Source: Saccharopolyspora rosea (lineage in GTDB: Bacteria > Actinomycetota > Actinomycetes > Mycobacteriales > Pseudonocardiaceae). Taken from it: a DNA stretch of 64,000 bases. A program made the translations under genes and the position numbers. Each line of letters opens with the position of its first letter. Position 1 is the stretch's first letter. Under the pieces are notes generated by a model, which ran no database searches, was not told where the DNA came from, and saw nothing but the letters and a program-made list of their open reading frames with translations. The DNA lies in assembly GCF_025643595.1 (NCBI RefSeq), contig NZ_CP102826.1:3348001-3412000 (forward strand), read 5' to 3'. This document shows, piece by piece, positions 26,377 to 36,999 of the stretch.

Positions 26377-26527
26377 GCGACGCGGCAGCGTCTCCGTGGG
26401 GGAGTGGCGGTCGGGTGACCGGCGAGAGCTGCGACGCGGCAGCGTCTCCGTGGGGGGTGGTGGCCGGGTGACATGCAAGAACTGCGACGCGGCAGCGTCT
26501 CCGTGGGGGGTGGTGGCCGGGCGACGG
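26377..26527. repeat. Three-unit tandem direct repeat, 53-54 base period
   Basis: A 26-base core (GCGACGCGGCAGCGTCTCCG followed by a G-run) occurs at 26377, 26431 and 26484. The bases after each core are also similar (GTGGTGGCCGGGTGAC and variants). It fills the gap between lldR and lutA, upstream of the operators. A diverged inverted copy of one unit lies at 33223-33265. Confidence 0.9.
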
Positions 26528-26536
26528 GTGGGAGTA

Positions 26537-26547
26537 TGGTCCGACCA
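26537..26547. promoter_or_regulatory. FadR/LldR-type operator 1
   Basis: TGGTCCGACCA, a perfect palindrome matching the TGGTCNGACCA pattern typical of FadR-subfamily GntR regulators, between lldR and lutA. Confidence 0.75.
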
Positions 26548-26552
26548 AACAA

Positions 26553-26563
26553 TGGTCCGATCA
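26553..26563. promoter_or_regulatory. FadR/LldR-type operator 2
   Basis: TGGTCCGATCA, one base off the perfect palindrome, 16 bases from operator 1 (centre to centre), which would place two dimers on nearly the same helix side. Confidence 0.65.
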
Positions 26564-26639
26564 GTTCGCCGGGCACGAGCGGCGGGGCGCCGCCAGGATC
26601 GGGTCCAGCGGGACCGGTGGACGAGGGAGTGATGCCGAG

Positions 26640-27374
26640 ATGAGGGTGGCGCTGTTCGCGACCTGCCTGGGGGACGCGGTGTTCCCGGAAGCGCCGAAGG
26701 CGACGGTGCGCATCCTGCGGCGGCTCGGGTGCGAGGTCGAGTTCCCCACCGCGCAGACCTGCTGCGGGCAGATGCACACCAACACCGGTTACCGCAGGCA
26801 GGCGGTCTCCTCGGTGCGCGCCTTCGTGGACGCCTTCGCCGACTACGACGCCGTGGTGGCGCCGTCGGGTTCGTGCGTCGCATCGGTGCGCCACCAGCAC
26901 GCCATGGTCGCCGACGGGGACGAGCGGCTCTCGCGCGCCGTCCGCGGCCTCGCGCCGCGCGTGCACGAGCTGTCGGAGTTCCTGGTCTCGGTGCTCGGGG
27001 TGACCGACGTCGACGCGTACTTCCCGCACCGGGTCACCTACCACCCCACATGCCACTCCAGCCGCCTGCTGCGGGTCGGCGACAAGCCGCTGCGGCTGCT
27101 GCGCGAGGTGCGGTCGATCGACCTCGTCGAACTGCCCGCGGCCGAGCAGTGCTGCGGCTTCGGCGGCACGTTCGCGCTGAAGAACCCGGACGTCTCGGTG
27201 GCGATGGGCGCCGACAAGGCGCGGCACGCGCGGGAGACCGGCGCCGAAGTGCTGTGCGCGGGCGACAGCTCGTGCCTGATGCACATCGGCGGGCTGCTGT
27301 CCCGGCAGCGTTGCGGGATCCGGGTGCTGCACCTGGCCGAGATCCTCGCGTCCACGGAAGGAGAACAGCCGTGA
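26640..27374 (+). CDS. lutA: L-lactate utilisation protein A, (Fe-S)-binding
   Basis: A 244-residue protein with two CCG modules (TCCGQ near residue 40 and QCCGFGG near 170), plus further Cys in TCHSSR and DSSCLMH. This is the LutA/YkgE layout. With LutB and LutC it forms a membrane-associated L-lactate oxidising complex that gives pyruvate. ATG at 26640 behind GAGGGAG. The stop overlaps lutB (GTGA). Confidence 0.92.
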   Translation: MRVALFATCLGDAVFPEAPKATVRILRRLGCEVEFPTAQTCCGQMHTNTGYRRQAVSSVRAFVDAFADYDAVVAPSGSCVASVRHQHAMVADGDERLSRAVRGLAPRVHELSEFLVSVLGVTDVDAYFPHRVTYHPTCHSSRLLRVGDKPLRLLREVRSIDLVELPAAEQCCGFGGTFALKNPDVSVAMGADKARHARETGAEVLCAGDSSCLMHIGGLLSRQRCGIRVLHLAEILASTEGEQP

Positions 27375-28822
27375 CGAGCACCTACCTCGGGATGCCCGCC
27401 TTCCCGACCGCGGCCAAGCGGGCGCTGGCCGACGCGCAGCTGCGGCACAACCTCGCCAACGCCACGTCGACGATCCGGCAGAAGCGGGCCTCGGTGGTCG
27501 GGGAACTGGACGACTGGGAGCTGCTGCGGGAGGCGGGTGCGGCGATCAAGGAGCACACCCTGTCCAAACTGGACACCTACCTGGAGCGGTTCGAGGAGGC
27601 CGTGACCGCTGCCGGTGGGGTGGTGCACTGGGCGCGCGACGCCGAGGAGGCCAACCGGATCGTGATCGACCTGGTGCGCCGCACCGGGGAGAGCGAGGTG
27701 GTCAAGGTCAAGTCGATGGCCACCCAGGAGATCGAGCTCAACGAGGCGCTGGAGCAGGCCGGGATCTCCGCCTGGGAGACCGACCTGGCCGAGCTGATCG
27801 TCCAGCTCGGGCACGACGCGCCCAGCCACATCCTGGTCCCGGCGATCCACCGCAACCGGGCCGAGATCCGCGAGATCTTCCGCCGCGAGATGGGTCGGGT
27901 GGGCGCCCCCGCGCCCGAGGACCTCACCGACGATCCGGCGCGGCTGGCCGAGGCCGCGCGCCGCCACCTGCGGGAGAAGTTCCTGCGCGCGAAGGTCGCG
28001 GTGTCCGGGGCCAACTTCGCGGTCGCCGAGACCGGCACGCTCGTCGTCGTGGAGTCCGAGGGCAACGGGCGGATGTGCCTGACGCTGCCGGAGACGCTGA
28101 TCAGCGTGGTCGGCATCGAGAAGCTGGTGCCGCGCTGGCAGGACCTGGAGGTCTTCCTGCAACTGCTGCCGCGGTCGAGCACCGGCGAGCGGATGAACCC
28201 CTACACCTCCACCTGGACCGGCGTCACCGCCGGGGACGGTCCGCGCGAGTTCCACGTGGTGCTGCTGGACAACGGGCGCACCGACGCGCTCGCCGACGAG
28301 GTCGGGCGGCAGGCGTTGCGGTGCATCCGCTGCTCGGCCTGCCTGAACGTGTGCCCGGTGTACGAACGCACCGGGGGGCACGCCTACGGCTCGGTGTACC
28401 CCGGGCCGATCGGCGCGGTGCTCACGCCCCAGCTGCGCGGCACCGCGTCCGAAGTGGACCAGGCACTGCCGTACGCGTCGTCGCTGTGCGGGGCCTGCTA
28501 CGACGTGTGCCCGGTCGCCATCAACATCCCCGACCTGCTGGTGCACCTGCGCACCCGCGTCGTGGCCGAGCACCACGGCTGGCGGTCCAAGCCGATGGAC
28601 GCGCTGATGGGCCTGGCCGGGTGGGTGTTCGGCGGCTCCCGCCGGCTGGCCGCCGTGCAGCGGCTGGCCTCGGCGAGCCGACGCGTCATCGGCCGCAAGG
28701 GCACGATCGGCCGGCTGCCCCCGCCGCTGTCGCGGTGGACCGACGCGCGCGACGCCCCGGCACCAGCCGCCGAGTCCTTCCGCGCGTGGTGGGAACGAAC
28801 CCGAGGAGGAGAGTCGTCATGA
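27371..28822 (+). CDS. lutB: L-lactate utilisation iron-sulfur protein B
   Basis: A 483-residue protein with an N-terminal LUD domain (about residues 60-290) and two 4Fe-4S sites near residues 315-380 (CIRCSACLNVCP and CGACYDVCP). It is the electron-transfer core of the LutABC complex. Translationally coupled to both neighbours by 4-base overlaps. Confidence 0.93.
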   Translation: MTSTYLGMPAFPTAAKRALADAQLRHNLANATSTIRQKRASVVGELDDWELLREAGAAIKEHTLSKLDTYLERFEEAVTAAGGVVHWARDAEEANRIVIDLVRRTGESEVVKVKSMATQEIELNEALEQAGISAWETDLAELIVQLGHDAPSHILVPAIHRNRAEIREIFRREMGRVGAPAPEDLTDDPARLAEAARRHLREKFLRAKVAVSGANFAVAETGTLVVVESEGNGRMCLTLPETLISVVGIEKLVPRWQDLEVFLQLLPRSSTGERMNPYTSTWTGVTAGDGPREFHVVLLDNGRTDALADEVGRQALRCIRCSACLNVCPVYERTGGHAYGSVYPGPIGAVLTPQLRGTASEVDQALPYASSLCGACYDVCPVAINIPDLLVHLRTRVVAEHHGWRSKPMDALMGLAGWVFGGSRRLAAVQRLASASRRVIGRKGTIGRLPPPLSRWTDARDAPAPAAESFRAWWERTRGGESS

Positions 28823-29454
28823 GCGATGCGGCACGTGCGACCGTGCTCGCCCGCGTCCGGTCGGCGCTGTCGGGCGCGACGCGGACGCCGCTGGACAGCG
28901 TTCCGCGCGACTACGCCACCGAGCGCCCGGCGGCCGACGTGGTGGACCTGTTCTGCGACCGCGTCGCCGACTACCGCGCCACCGTCGAGCGGGTGCCGTC
29001 CGACGGGCTCACCGGTGCGATCGCCGCCGCGCTGCGCGGGGTCTCCGCTCGCCGCGTGGTCGTCCCCGACGGGCTACCACAGGTGTGGCGGGACGTGCTG
29101 GGCGCGGAGTTCGAGCTGGTCGGCGGCGATCCGGACGTCGCGGAGCTGGACCGGGTGGACGCGGTGGTCACCACGGCCGTGGTGGGCATCGCGTCGACCG
29201 GCACGATCGTCCTGGACCACGGGCCCGGCCAGGGTCGCCGGGCGGCGACCCTGGTCCCGGACGTGCACGTGTGCGTGGTCGAGGAAGCCCGGATCGCCGA
29301 TGACGTGCCCGCCGCGCTGCGACGCCTCGACCCCACCCGTCCCCTGACGTTCATCAGCGGTCCGTCGGCCACCAGCGACATCGAACTGGACCGGGTCGAG
29401 GGCGTGCACGGCCCCCGGACCCTGCACGTGCTCGTGCCCCCGAACACCGGGTGA
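28819..29454 (+). CDS. lutC: L-lactate utilisation protein C (LUD domain)
   Basis: A 211-residue LutC/YkgG protein. The LUD-domain end motif FISGPSATSDIELDRVEGVHGP is clear (split here as SGPSATSDIE and RVEGVHGP), as is the GTIVLDHGPGQGRRAATLVPD stretch. ATG overlaps the lutB stop and is preceded by GAGGAGGAG. Confidence 0.92.
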   Translation: MSDAARATVLARVRSALSGATRTPLDSVPRDYATERPAADVVDLFCDRVADYRATVERVPSDGLTGAIAAALRGVSARRVVVPDGLPQVWRDVLGAEFELVGGDPDVAELDRVDAVVTTAVVGIASTGTIVLDHGPGQGRRAATLVPDVHVCVVEEARIADDVPAALRRLDPTRPLTFISGPSATSDIELDRVEGVHGPRTLHVLVPPNTG

Positions 29455-29597
29455 GCGCACCGCTGCGGAACTCTCCGACCGGCTGGCGCATGGTTGCACC
29501 GGGCAGCTGTGACACGATCCAGTGATCAACGGAACCTCCCGGGCCCGTCCCGGGTCGAAGCGATGTTCGTTGTCCGGCCGATCGAAGGGAGAGCCCG

Positions 29598-29810
29598 GTG
29601 GCAGACGTCCGGGTCCGGTTGCGCGGCGGCCCGCAGGACGGTCACGAGGTGACCGTCTCCGCGGACCCGTCCGGGAAGCCCATCCCCCGCATCACGATCC
29701 CCGCCCGCACGCGCAACAGCCAGGCCGTGCCACCGCTGCTGGCCTACGAACGCCGCGGTCGTCTCCCGGACGGCGCCTGGGAGTTCCGGTACGTCGGCAC
29801 CGAAGCCTAG
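29598..29810 (+). CDS. Small conserved-looking hypothetical protein (70 aa)
   Basis: GTG at 29598 is preceded by GGGAGAG. The 70-residue product starts MADVRVRLRGGPQDGHEV and looks like a small beta-rich protein; the RGGPxDG opening occurs in many small actinobacterial proteins of unknown role. No membrane segment or metal motif. Confidence 0.7.
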   Translation: MADVRVRLRGGPQDGHEVTVSADPSGKPIPRITIPARTRNSQAVPPLLAYERRGRLPDGAWEFRYVGTEA

Positions 29811-29839
29811 GCCGGGGAATCATCACCGGTCAGGCGGTG

Positions 29840-29870
29840 TTGACTTCGACCTAACGCGAAGTTCGAGGAT
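29840..29870 (+). promoter_or_regulatory. Candidate promoter with internal inverted repeat, ABC transporter gene
   Basis: TTGACT at 29840 and GAGGAT at 29865, 19 bases apart. Between them ACTTCG (29843) and CGAAGT (29857) form a perfect 6-bp inverted repeat, a possible operator inside the promoter. Confidence 0.4.
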
Positions 29871-29903
29871 CTGCTGGACGGTTCGGCAGGAAGGACGAAG
29901 GCG

Positions 29904-31781
<1,878 letters not shown>

Positions 31782-31808
31782 CCGCGCGGGGTGGGTGGCG
31801 CCGGCCGC

Positions 31809-32306
31809 TCACCCCGGGGGTTCGGTGCGGATCTTCCCGTCCGGGTCGAGGTGGCTGAGGATCGCCTCGCAGACCTCGTCCAGCCGGCGCACCTGGGACG
31901 CGGACAGGCCGTCGAAGACCACCGAGCGCACCTTGTCGACGTGACCGGGGGCCGCCGAGGCCACCTTGTCGTAGCCGGCGTCGGTGAGTTCGGCGACGTT
32001 GCCGCGGCCGTCAGCTGCCGACCGGTGCCGACGCACCCAGCCGCGCTGCTCCAGGCGCGCGACCACGTGCGAGACCCGCGACGGCGACGCGTTGGCCTGC
32101 GCCGCCAGGTCGCTCATCCGCAGCGCGCGCTGCGGGTTCTCGGACAGCATCGCCAGCACCCAGTAGCCGAAGTGGGTCAGGTCGGCGTCCCGCTGCAGCT
32201 GCGCGTCCAGCGCGGCCGGGACGACCGTCATCAGGGCGGCGAGCTTGCGCCAGGCCCGTTGCTGGTCGTCGGTCAACCAACGCGGTTCGTCCACGCGGGC
32301 CAGCAT
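31809..32306 (-). CDS. MarR-family regulator
   Basis: A 165-residue MarR protein with the winged helix at about residues 60-120 (RMSDLAAQANASPSRVSHVVARLEQRG region; wing RSAADGRGNVAELT). It is divergent from the extradiol dioxygenase gene, across the perfect palindrome at 32351, and is its likely repressor. ATG at 32306; no strong ribosome binding site. Confidence 0.88.
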   Translation of the reverse strand: MLARVDEPRWLTDDQQRAWRKLAALMTVVPAALDAQLQRDADLTHFGYWVLAMLSENPQRALRMSDLAAQANASPSRVSHVVARLEQRGWVRRHRSAADGRGNVAELTDAGYDKVASAAPGHVDKVRSVVFDGLSASQVRRLDEVCEAILSHLDPDGKIRTEPPG

Positions 32307-32350
32307 ACGCCGGGTGGTTGAAGGTTCACGCGACTCGCCCTAGAGTGTTA

Positions 32351-32364
32351 CTTGAAGCTTCAAG
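32351..32364. promoter_or_regulatory. Perfect 14-bp palindrome, probable MarR operator
   Basis: CTTGAAGCTTCAAG lies between the divergent MarR and dioxygenase genes, 15 bases before the dioxygenase start, where binding would block transcription or initiation. Confidence 0.7.
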
Positions 32365-32379
32365 CAAATGGAGGCGCTG

Positions 32380-33153
32380 ATGCGGATGCCCGCCCTCTAC
32401 CTCAGCCACGGCGCTCCCCCGCTGGTCGACGACGCGCTGTGGACCGACCAGCTCGCCCGCTGGGCGCGCGACCTGCCCCGGCCGCGCGCCGTGCTGGTCG
32501 TCTCCGCGCACTGGGAGTCCGCGCCGCTCATGCTCGGCGCCACCGCGACCGGCGTGCCGCTGACCTACGACTTCTGGGGATTCCCCGAGCGCTACTACCG
32601 CGTCCGCTACCCCAGTCCGGGCGCTCCCGAACTGGCCGAGCGGGTCGCCGCGCTGATCCCCAACGACGAGCCCGTGGCGCACCAGCCGGAGCGGGGCCTG
32701 GACCACGGCGCGTACGTGCCGCTGACGGTGATGTACCCGGAGGCGGACGTCCCGGTGCTGCAGATGTCGCTGCCGACGCTGGAGCCGGACCGGCTGCTCG
32801 CACTCGGGCGGCGGTTGCGGCCGCTGCGCGACGAGGGCGTGCTCGTCATCGGGTCCGGTTTCACCACGCACGGGCTTCCGTTCCTGCGGGACCCGCGGCC
32901 GGAGGCCGACGCGCCAGGCTGGTCGCGGGAGTTCGACGACTGGTCGCGCGAGGCGTTGGAGCGCGGGGACGTCGACGAGCTGGCGGCGTTCCGCGACCGC
33001 GCTCCGGGCATGCCGTTCGCGCACCCGACGGTCGAGCACTTCGCGCCGATGTTCGTCGCGCTCGGTGCGGCCACCGAGCCGGAGCGCCCACCCGAGCAGG
33101 TCGTCGACGGGTTCTGGATGGGACTGGCCAAGCGCTCCTTCCAGGTGGCGTGA
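32380..33153 (+). CDS. 4,5-DOPA-type extradiol dioxygenase (LigB superfamily)
   Basis: A 257-residue YgiD/DODA-like dioxygenase that opens catechol rings next to the hydroxyls with a single metal. Metal-ligand histidines are visible in LSHGAPP (His10), SAHWES and the HGAYVPL and SGFTTHGL blocks. I choose the ATG at 32380 because GGAGG lies 5 bases upstream; the frame also has an ATG at 32368. A MarR gene is divergent, so induction by a catechol or quinone is plausible. Confidence 0.88.
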   Translation: MRMPALYLSHGAPPLVDDALWTDQLARWARDLPRPRAVLVVSAHWESAPLMLGATATGVPLTYDFWGFPERYYRVRYPSPGAPELAERVAALIPNDEPVAHQPERGLDHGAYVPLTVMYPEADVPVLQMSLPTLEPDRLLALGRRLRPLRDEGVLVIGSGFTTHGLPFLRDPRPEADAPGWSREFDDWSREALERGDVDELAAFRDRAPGMPFAHPTVEHFAPMFVALGAATEPERPPEQVVDGFWMGLAKRSFQVA

Positions 33154-33442
33154 CGGCTCAGTGCCTGTCTTCGAACTCGTTGTGCGTGGCGGTGCCGGGA
33201 GCGGAACCTCAGCGGCCCGCCCGTCACCCGACCACCACCCCCACGGAGGCGCTGCCGCGCCACAGCCACATCGACTGCGGAAGCCCCTCCTGATGTATGC
33301 CCAATACACGGCGTCGGGGCTGTCCTCGCGAGCCGACCGCTGAGAACCCGCAGCGGTGCAAGTTGCTTGCGTACTCACCGAAAGAGAAAGCGGCTCACGC
33401 CACTTACCACGCCCCGCCGGAACCAAGTTCAAAGACAGCTTC
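33154..33442. repeat. Repeat-filled convergent gap (dispersed repeat family, copies A and B)
   Basis: No gene. Copy A (about 33166-33213) starts GTCTTCGAACTCGTTGTGCG and is about 47 bases. It is followed by a diverged inverted copy of the 26377 tandem unit (33223-33265). Near 33330-33442 further pieces of the same family occur in both orientations (CCGCTGAGAACCCGCAG, AGAGAAAGCGGCTC and AAGTTCAAAGACAGCTTCTC). The gap separates the 3' ends of the dioxygenase and PHP genes. Confidence 0.75.
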
Positions 33443-34432
33443 TCAGCGCCGGGCCCAGGCCACCAGGTCCGCGGCGGTGCGGGTGTTGACGACGCGGTCG
33501 GCGGGGATGCCGCACTCCTCGGCGCGGGCGCAGCCGTAGGACAGCCAGTCCAGCTGGCCGGGGGCGTGCGCGTCGGAGTCGATGCTGAACACGCAGCCGA
33601 GGTCGGCCGCCCGGCGCAGCAGGTCGCGGGGCGGGTCGAGCCGCTCCGGGCGCGAGTTGACCTCCACGGCGACCGCACCCCGCGCGCACGCGGTGAACAC
33701 CGCCTCGGCGTCGAACTCCGACTGCGGGCGCTTGCCCAGCAGCCGACCGGTGCAGTGGCCGAGCACGTTGACCCTCGGATGGGACACCGCCGCGCACATC
33801 CGGCGCGTCATCGCCGCCGACTCCATGCGCAGCTTGGAGTGCACGCTGGCCACGACGACGTCGAGTTCGGCGAGCAGGTCCTCGTCCTGGTCCAGGCCGC
33901 CGTCGTCGAGGATGTCGACCTCGATGCCGGTGAGGACGCGGAACGGGGCGAGCCGGTCGTTGAGCGCGGCCACCACGTCCAGCTGCCGCCGCAGGCGTTC
34001 GGCGGACAGGCCGCTGGCCACGGTCAGCCGCGGCGAGTGGTCGGTGAGCACCATCCACTCGTGGCCGAGGTCGGCGGCGGCGCGCGCCATCTCCTCGATC
34101 GGGCTGCCGCCGTCGGACCAGTCCGAGTGGGTGTGGCAGTCGCCGCGCAACGCCGCGCGCAGCGCCCGCCCCCGCTCCGGAACGTCCACTTCGGACCGAA
34201 GCCGGAGCAGGTAGTCCGGAACCCCGCCGCGGTGCGCCTGCTCGATGACACCGGCGGTGGTGCGGCCGATGCCCGCCAGGTCGGTCAGCCGGCCGGAGGC
34301 GACCCGGTCGTCCAGGTCCGGGCAGTCGTCGACGACGGCCGCCGCGCGGCGGAACGCCCGCACCCGGTACGTCGGTGCGCCGCCGCGCTCCAGCCAGAAC
34401 GCGATCTCCCGCAGGGCCCGTGCCGCATCCAC
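33443..34432 (-). CDS. PHP-domain phosphoesterase with N-terminal helix-hairpin-helix region (PolX-like C-terminal part)
   Basis: A 329-residue protein with an N-terminal HhH/polymerase-beta-like region (residues 1-90; LTDLAGIGRTTAGVIEQ is the hairpin). A PHP domain follows, with metal ligands in HTHSDWSDG, GIEVDI, ASVHS, LGHCTGR and SIDSDAHAP. It resembles the N-terminal helices and C-terminal PHP domain of bacterial PolX with the nucleotidyltransferase palm absent. GTG at 34432. A DNA-repair nuclease or histidinol-phosphatase-like activity is possible; I cannot choose. Confidence 0.8.
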   Translation of the reverse strand: MDAARALREIAFWLERGGAPTYRVRAFRRAAAVVDDCPDLDDRVASGRLTDLAGIGRTTAGVIEQAHRGGVPDYLLRLRSEVDVPERGRALRAALRGDCHTHSDWSDGGSPIEEMARAAADLGHEWMVLTDHSPRLTVASGLSAERLRRQLDVVAALNDRLAPFRVLTGIEVDILDDGGLDQDEDLLAELDVVVASVHSKLRMESAAMTRRMCAAVSHPRVNVLGHCTGRLLGKRPQSEFDAEAVFTACARGAVAVEVNSRPERLDPPRDLLRRAADLGCVFSIDSDAHAPGQLDWLSYGCARAEECGIPADRVVNTRTAADLVAWARR

Positions 34433-34460
34433 CCGTCCTTGGTAGCCGCGAGGCGCCCGC

Positions 34461-34505
34461 GGCACAACCGGCACCGCTGCCCACGACGTTCGAAGACGGG
34501 CTTTC
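34461..34505. repeat. Dispersed repeat family, copy C
   Basis: GTTCGAAGACGGGCTTTCAG and the bases before it match, inverted, the GTCTTCGAAC...GGTGCCGGTTG consensus of the family. It lies between two leftward genes (amidase upstream, PHP downstream) and touches the amidase stop. Confidence 0.6.
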
Positions 34506-35829
34506 AGCGGGCGAGCCGGGCGGCGACCGCGAACAGCAGGTCCTCCCGCCCGGGCCGGCACACCAGTTGGAGGCCCACCGGCAGGTGCCCGAGAACTCCG
34601 GCGGGAACCGAGATCGCGGGCACCCCGGCCACGCTCCACGGGCTGGTCAGCGACAGCAGCGCGCGGTTGACGGGCACCCGCGCCCCGTCGACCTCGACGG
34701 TGCCGGTGCCGACCGGGGCGGCCACCACGCAGGTCGTGGGCAGCGCCAGCAGGTCCACTTCGGACAGCAGGGCGTCCACCTCGGCGCGCCAGCGGCGGCG
34801 GGCGGCCTGCGCCCGGACGTGCCGCCACGCCGGGGTGCGCTCGGCACCGCGCAGCCGTTCCAGCACGGCCGGGGTGTAGAGCTCGGGACGCTGCTGCACC
34901 CGTTCGGCGTGCACGGCGAACACCTCGCCGTCCTGGATACCGGAGTACGCCGAGAGCGGGAGGTCCGGGTCGGCGAGCGCCATCTCGCGGACGTCCAGCG
35001 GCTCCACGGCCGCGCGCGCGATGCGTTCGACCTCGGGGTCGGTCGGGCACAGCGCGCCCGGCCGGATCCAGCCCACCACGGCTTCGGGTTCGGCGCGGCC
35101 GGGTTCGGCCCGCAGGTCGGCGAGCACCCGGTACGCCGTCCGGCAGTCCTGCGCCGTGCGCGCCAGCACGCCGATGTGGTCGAGCGATTCGGCGAGCGGG
35201 AACACCCCGTCGGCCGGGATCGCCCGGTACGCGGGCTTGAAACCCGCCACCCCGCACAGCGCGGCCGGGATCCGCGCCGAGCCGCCGGTGTCGGTGCCCA
35301 CCGCCAGCGGCACCATCCCGGACGCCACCGCGACCGCGCTGCCCGCGCTGGAGCCGCCGGACATCAGCCGCGGGTCGTGCGGGTTGCGGCACGGGCCGTT
35401 GTGCGCGCTGTCGCCGGTCGGCCCGTAGGCGAACTCGTGGGTGGTGGTCTTGCCGACGACCACCGCGCCGCCCGCGCGCAACCGCCGCACGCATTCGGCG
35501 TCCTCAGTGGACACGTGCCCGGCGAAGTGGGCCGATCCCATCGTCGTGGGCAGCCCGGCGACGTCGATGACGTCCTTGACCCCGACCGGGATGCCGTGCA
35601 GCGGCCCGCGATCGGTGCCCTCGGCCAGTTCCGCATCGGCCTTCTCCGCGGCCTGCAACGCCGCTTCGCGGTCGACCGACACGAACGCGTTGAGCTCGCC
35701 GTCGCGGTCGGCGATCGCGTCCAGCGCCGCCCGCGCGAGCCCGGCGGCGGTCACCGCGCCGGAGCGCAGCTCCGCGCCGAGTCCGGCGATCGTGCGGTCG
35801 GTGAAGTACCCGCTGGAATCGGCCACCAC
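34504..35829 (-). CDS. Amidase (amidase-signature family)
   Basis: A 441-residue cytosolic amidase. The Ser-cisSer-Lys triad is visible: Lys in GVKDVID, the cis-Ser in MSGGSSAGSA and the nucleophile in GTDTGGSARIP. Length is normal. Closest in style to Asp/Glu-tRNA amidotransferase A-like hydrolases that act on small amides; no gatB/C nearby, so it is not the tRNA enzyme. Two GTGs compete (35829 and 35826). Confidence 0.9.
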   Translation of the reverse strand: MVADSSGYFTDRTIAGLGAELRSGAVTAAGLARAALDAIADRDGELNAFVSVDREAALQAAEKADAELAEGTDRGPLHGIPVGVKDVIDVAGLPTTMGSAHFAGHVSTEDAECVRRLRAGGAVVVGKTTTHEFAYGPTGDSAHNGPCRNPHDPRLMSGGSSAGSAVAVASGMVPLAVGTDTGGSARIPAALCGVAGFKPAYRAIPADGVFPLAESLDHIGVLARTAQDCRTAYRVLADLRAEPGRAEPEAVVGWIRPGALCPTDPEVERIARAAVEPLDVREMALADPDLPLSAYSGIQDGEVFAVHAERVQQRPELYTPAVLERLRGAERTPAWRHVRAQAARRRWRAEVDALLSEVDLLALPTTCVVAAPVGTGTVEVDGARVPVNRALLSLTSPWSVAGVPAISVPAGVLGHLPVGLQLVCRPGREDLLFAVAARLAR

Positions 35830-35914
35830 TGCTCCCCTTCCCCGGCATCCGACCGCCGGGCGGCGACCGGTGGTCGATCATCTTGTGCCCGGACTGGTTC
35901 GTCCGTCAACGACG

Positions 35915-36877
35915 TCACGGGGCGGAGTCGATGAGTTCGACGGGTTCGGCGATGACGTCGACGAGCGCCCCATTGCGGGTGACGGTGATCTGCAGCGGCC
36001 GACCGATGGCCTCGGCGAACATGAGCCGCTGGAGGCTCTGCGCGTCGCTGACCTCGCGTCCCGCCGCGGTGAGCACGAGGTCGCCCGGGTGCAGCCCGGC
36101 GCGGGCGGCCGGGCTGGCGCGCACCACGTCGACCACGCGCAGCCCGGTGCGCCGGCCGGTGCGTTCGGCCAGGTCGTCGGGCAGCGGCGCGGGGGTGGTC
36201 ACCAGTCCCAGGTAGGCGCGGCGCACCCGCCCGAAGCGGATCAGCGCGTCGATGATGCGGTGGGTGGTGTTGTTGATCGGGATCGCCAGGCCGAGACCGA
36301 CTCCGGCGACGGCGGTGTTGATGCCGACCACGACCCCGGCGGAGTCGGCGAGGGCGCCGCCGGAGTTGCCCGGGTTGAGCGCCGCGTCGGTCTGGATGAC
36401 GTCCTCGACGATGCGCGCCGCCGTGCCGCTGCGGGTGGGCAACGACCGGCCCAGGCCGCTGACCACGCCCGCGGTGACCGAGCCGGCCAGGCCGAGCGGG
36501 TTGCCGACCGCGACCACCAGCTGGCCGACGACGAGCCGGTCGCTGTCGCCGAGCCGCACCGGCGGCGGGACCGGACCCGACGCCCGGACCACGGCGAGGT
36601 CGGACAGCGGGTCGGTGCCGGTCACGGTGAACGGCGCGCTGGTGCCGTCGGCGAAGTGCGCGGTGCCCTCCGCGGCCCGGCCGACGACGTGCGCGTTGGT
36701 GAGCAGGTAACCGTCGGCGGTGAACACCACGGCCGAGCCGGACGCCTCGCCCCACTCGCCCTGCGCGTGCAGGCTGGCCACGCTCGGCGTGATCGTCGCC
36801 GCGACCGAGGACACCGTCCGGGAGTAGGCGTCCAGCCACTCCGGCGGTTCTCGGGGAACTCCCGACGAACTGGCCAT
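35915..36877 (-). CDS. HtrA/DegP-like trypsin-type protease with PDZ domain
   Basis: A 320-residue S1C protease. The triad is His in TNAHVVG (about residue 62), Asp in LSDLAVV and Ser in NPGNSGGAL; a PDZ domain follows (about residues 215-310, with LGLVTT and GLHPGDLVL). Unusually, the protein starts MASSSGVPREPPE with no signal peptide or membrane anchor, whereas most HtrA proteins are exported. ATG at 36877 behind AGGAGG. Confidence 0.9.
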   Translation of the reverse strand: MASSSGVPREPPEWLDAYSRTVSSVAATITPSVASLHAQGEWGEASGSAVVFTADGYLLTNAHVVGRAAEGTAHFADGTSAPFTVTGTDPLSDLAVVRASGPVPPPVRLGDSDRLVVGQLVVAVGNPLGLAGSVTAGVVSGLGRSLPTRSGTAARIVEDVIQTDAALNPGNSGGALADSAGVVVGINTAVAGVGLGLAIPINNTTHRIIDALIRFGRVRRAYLGLVTTPAPLPDDLAERTGRRTGLRVVDVVRASPAARAGLHPGDLVLTAAGREVSDAQSLQRLMFAEAIGRPLQITVTRNGALVDVIAEPVELIDSAP

Positions 36878-36999
36878 CTCGGCCTCCTGGTGGAAAGCGG
36901 GTGTGACCGCTCAACGCTCCCGGGGCCTGCACCATTCCCGCAGGTCGGGCCGTACCGCGTTGCCTAGAATCGGCCTCCCACGAGCCCGGGAGGCGTGCG

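Noticed and set aside
26377-26527. Possible CRISPR array
   Set aside because: Three units only, with similar rather than unique sequence between the cores, and no cas genes. It is a tandem repeat.
34504-35829. gatA, subunit A of the tRNA amidotransferase
   Set aside because: No gatB or gatC is adjacent, and the sequence fits a free-standing amidase.
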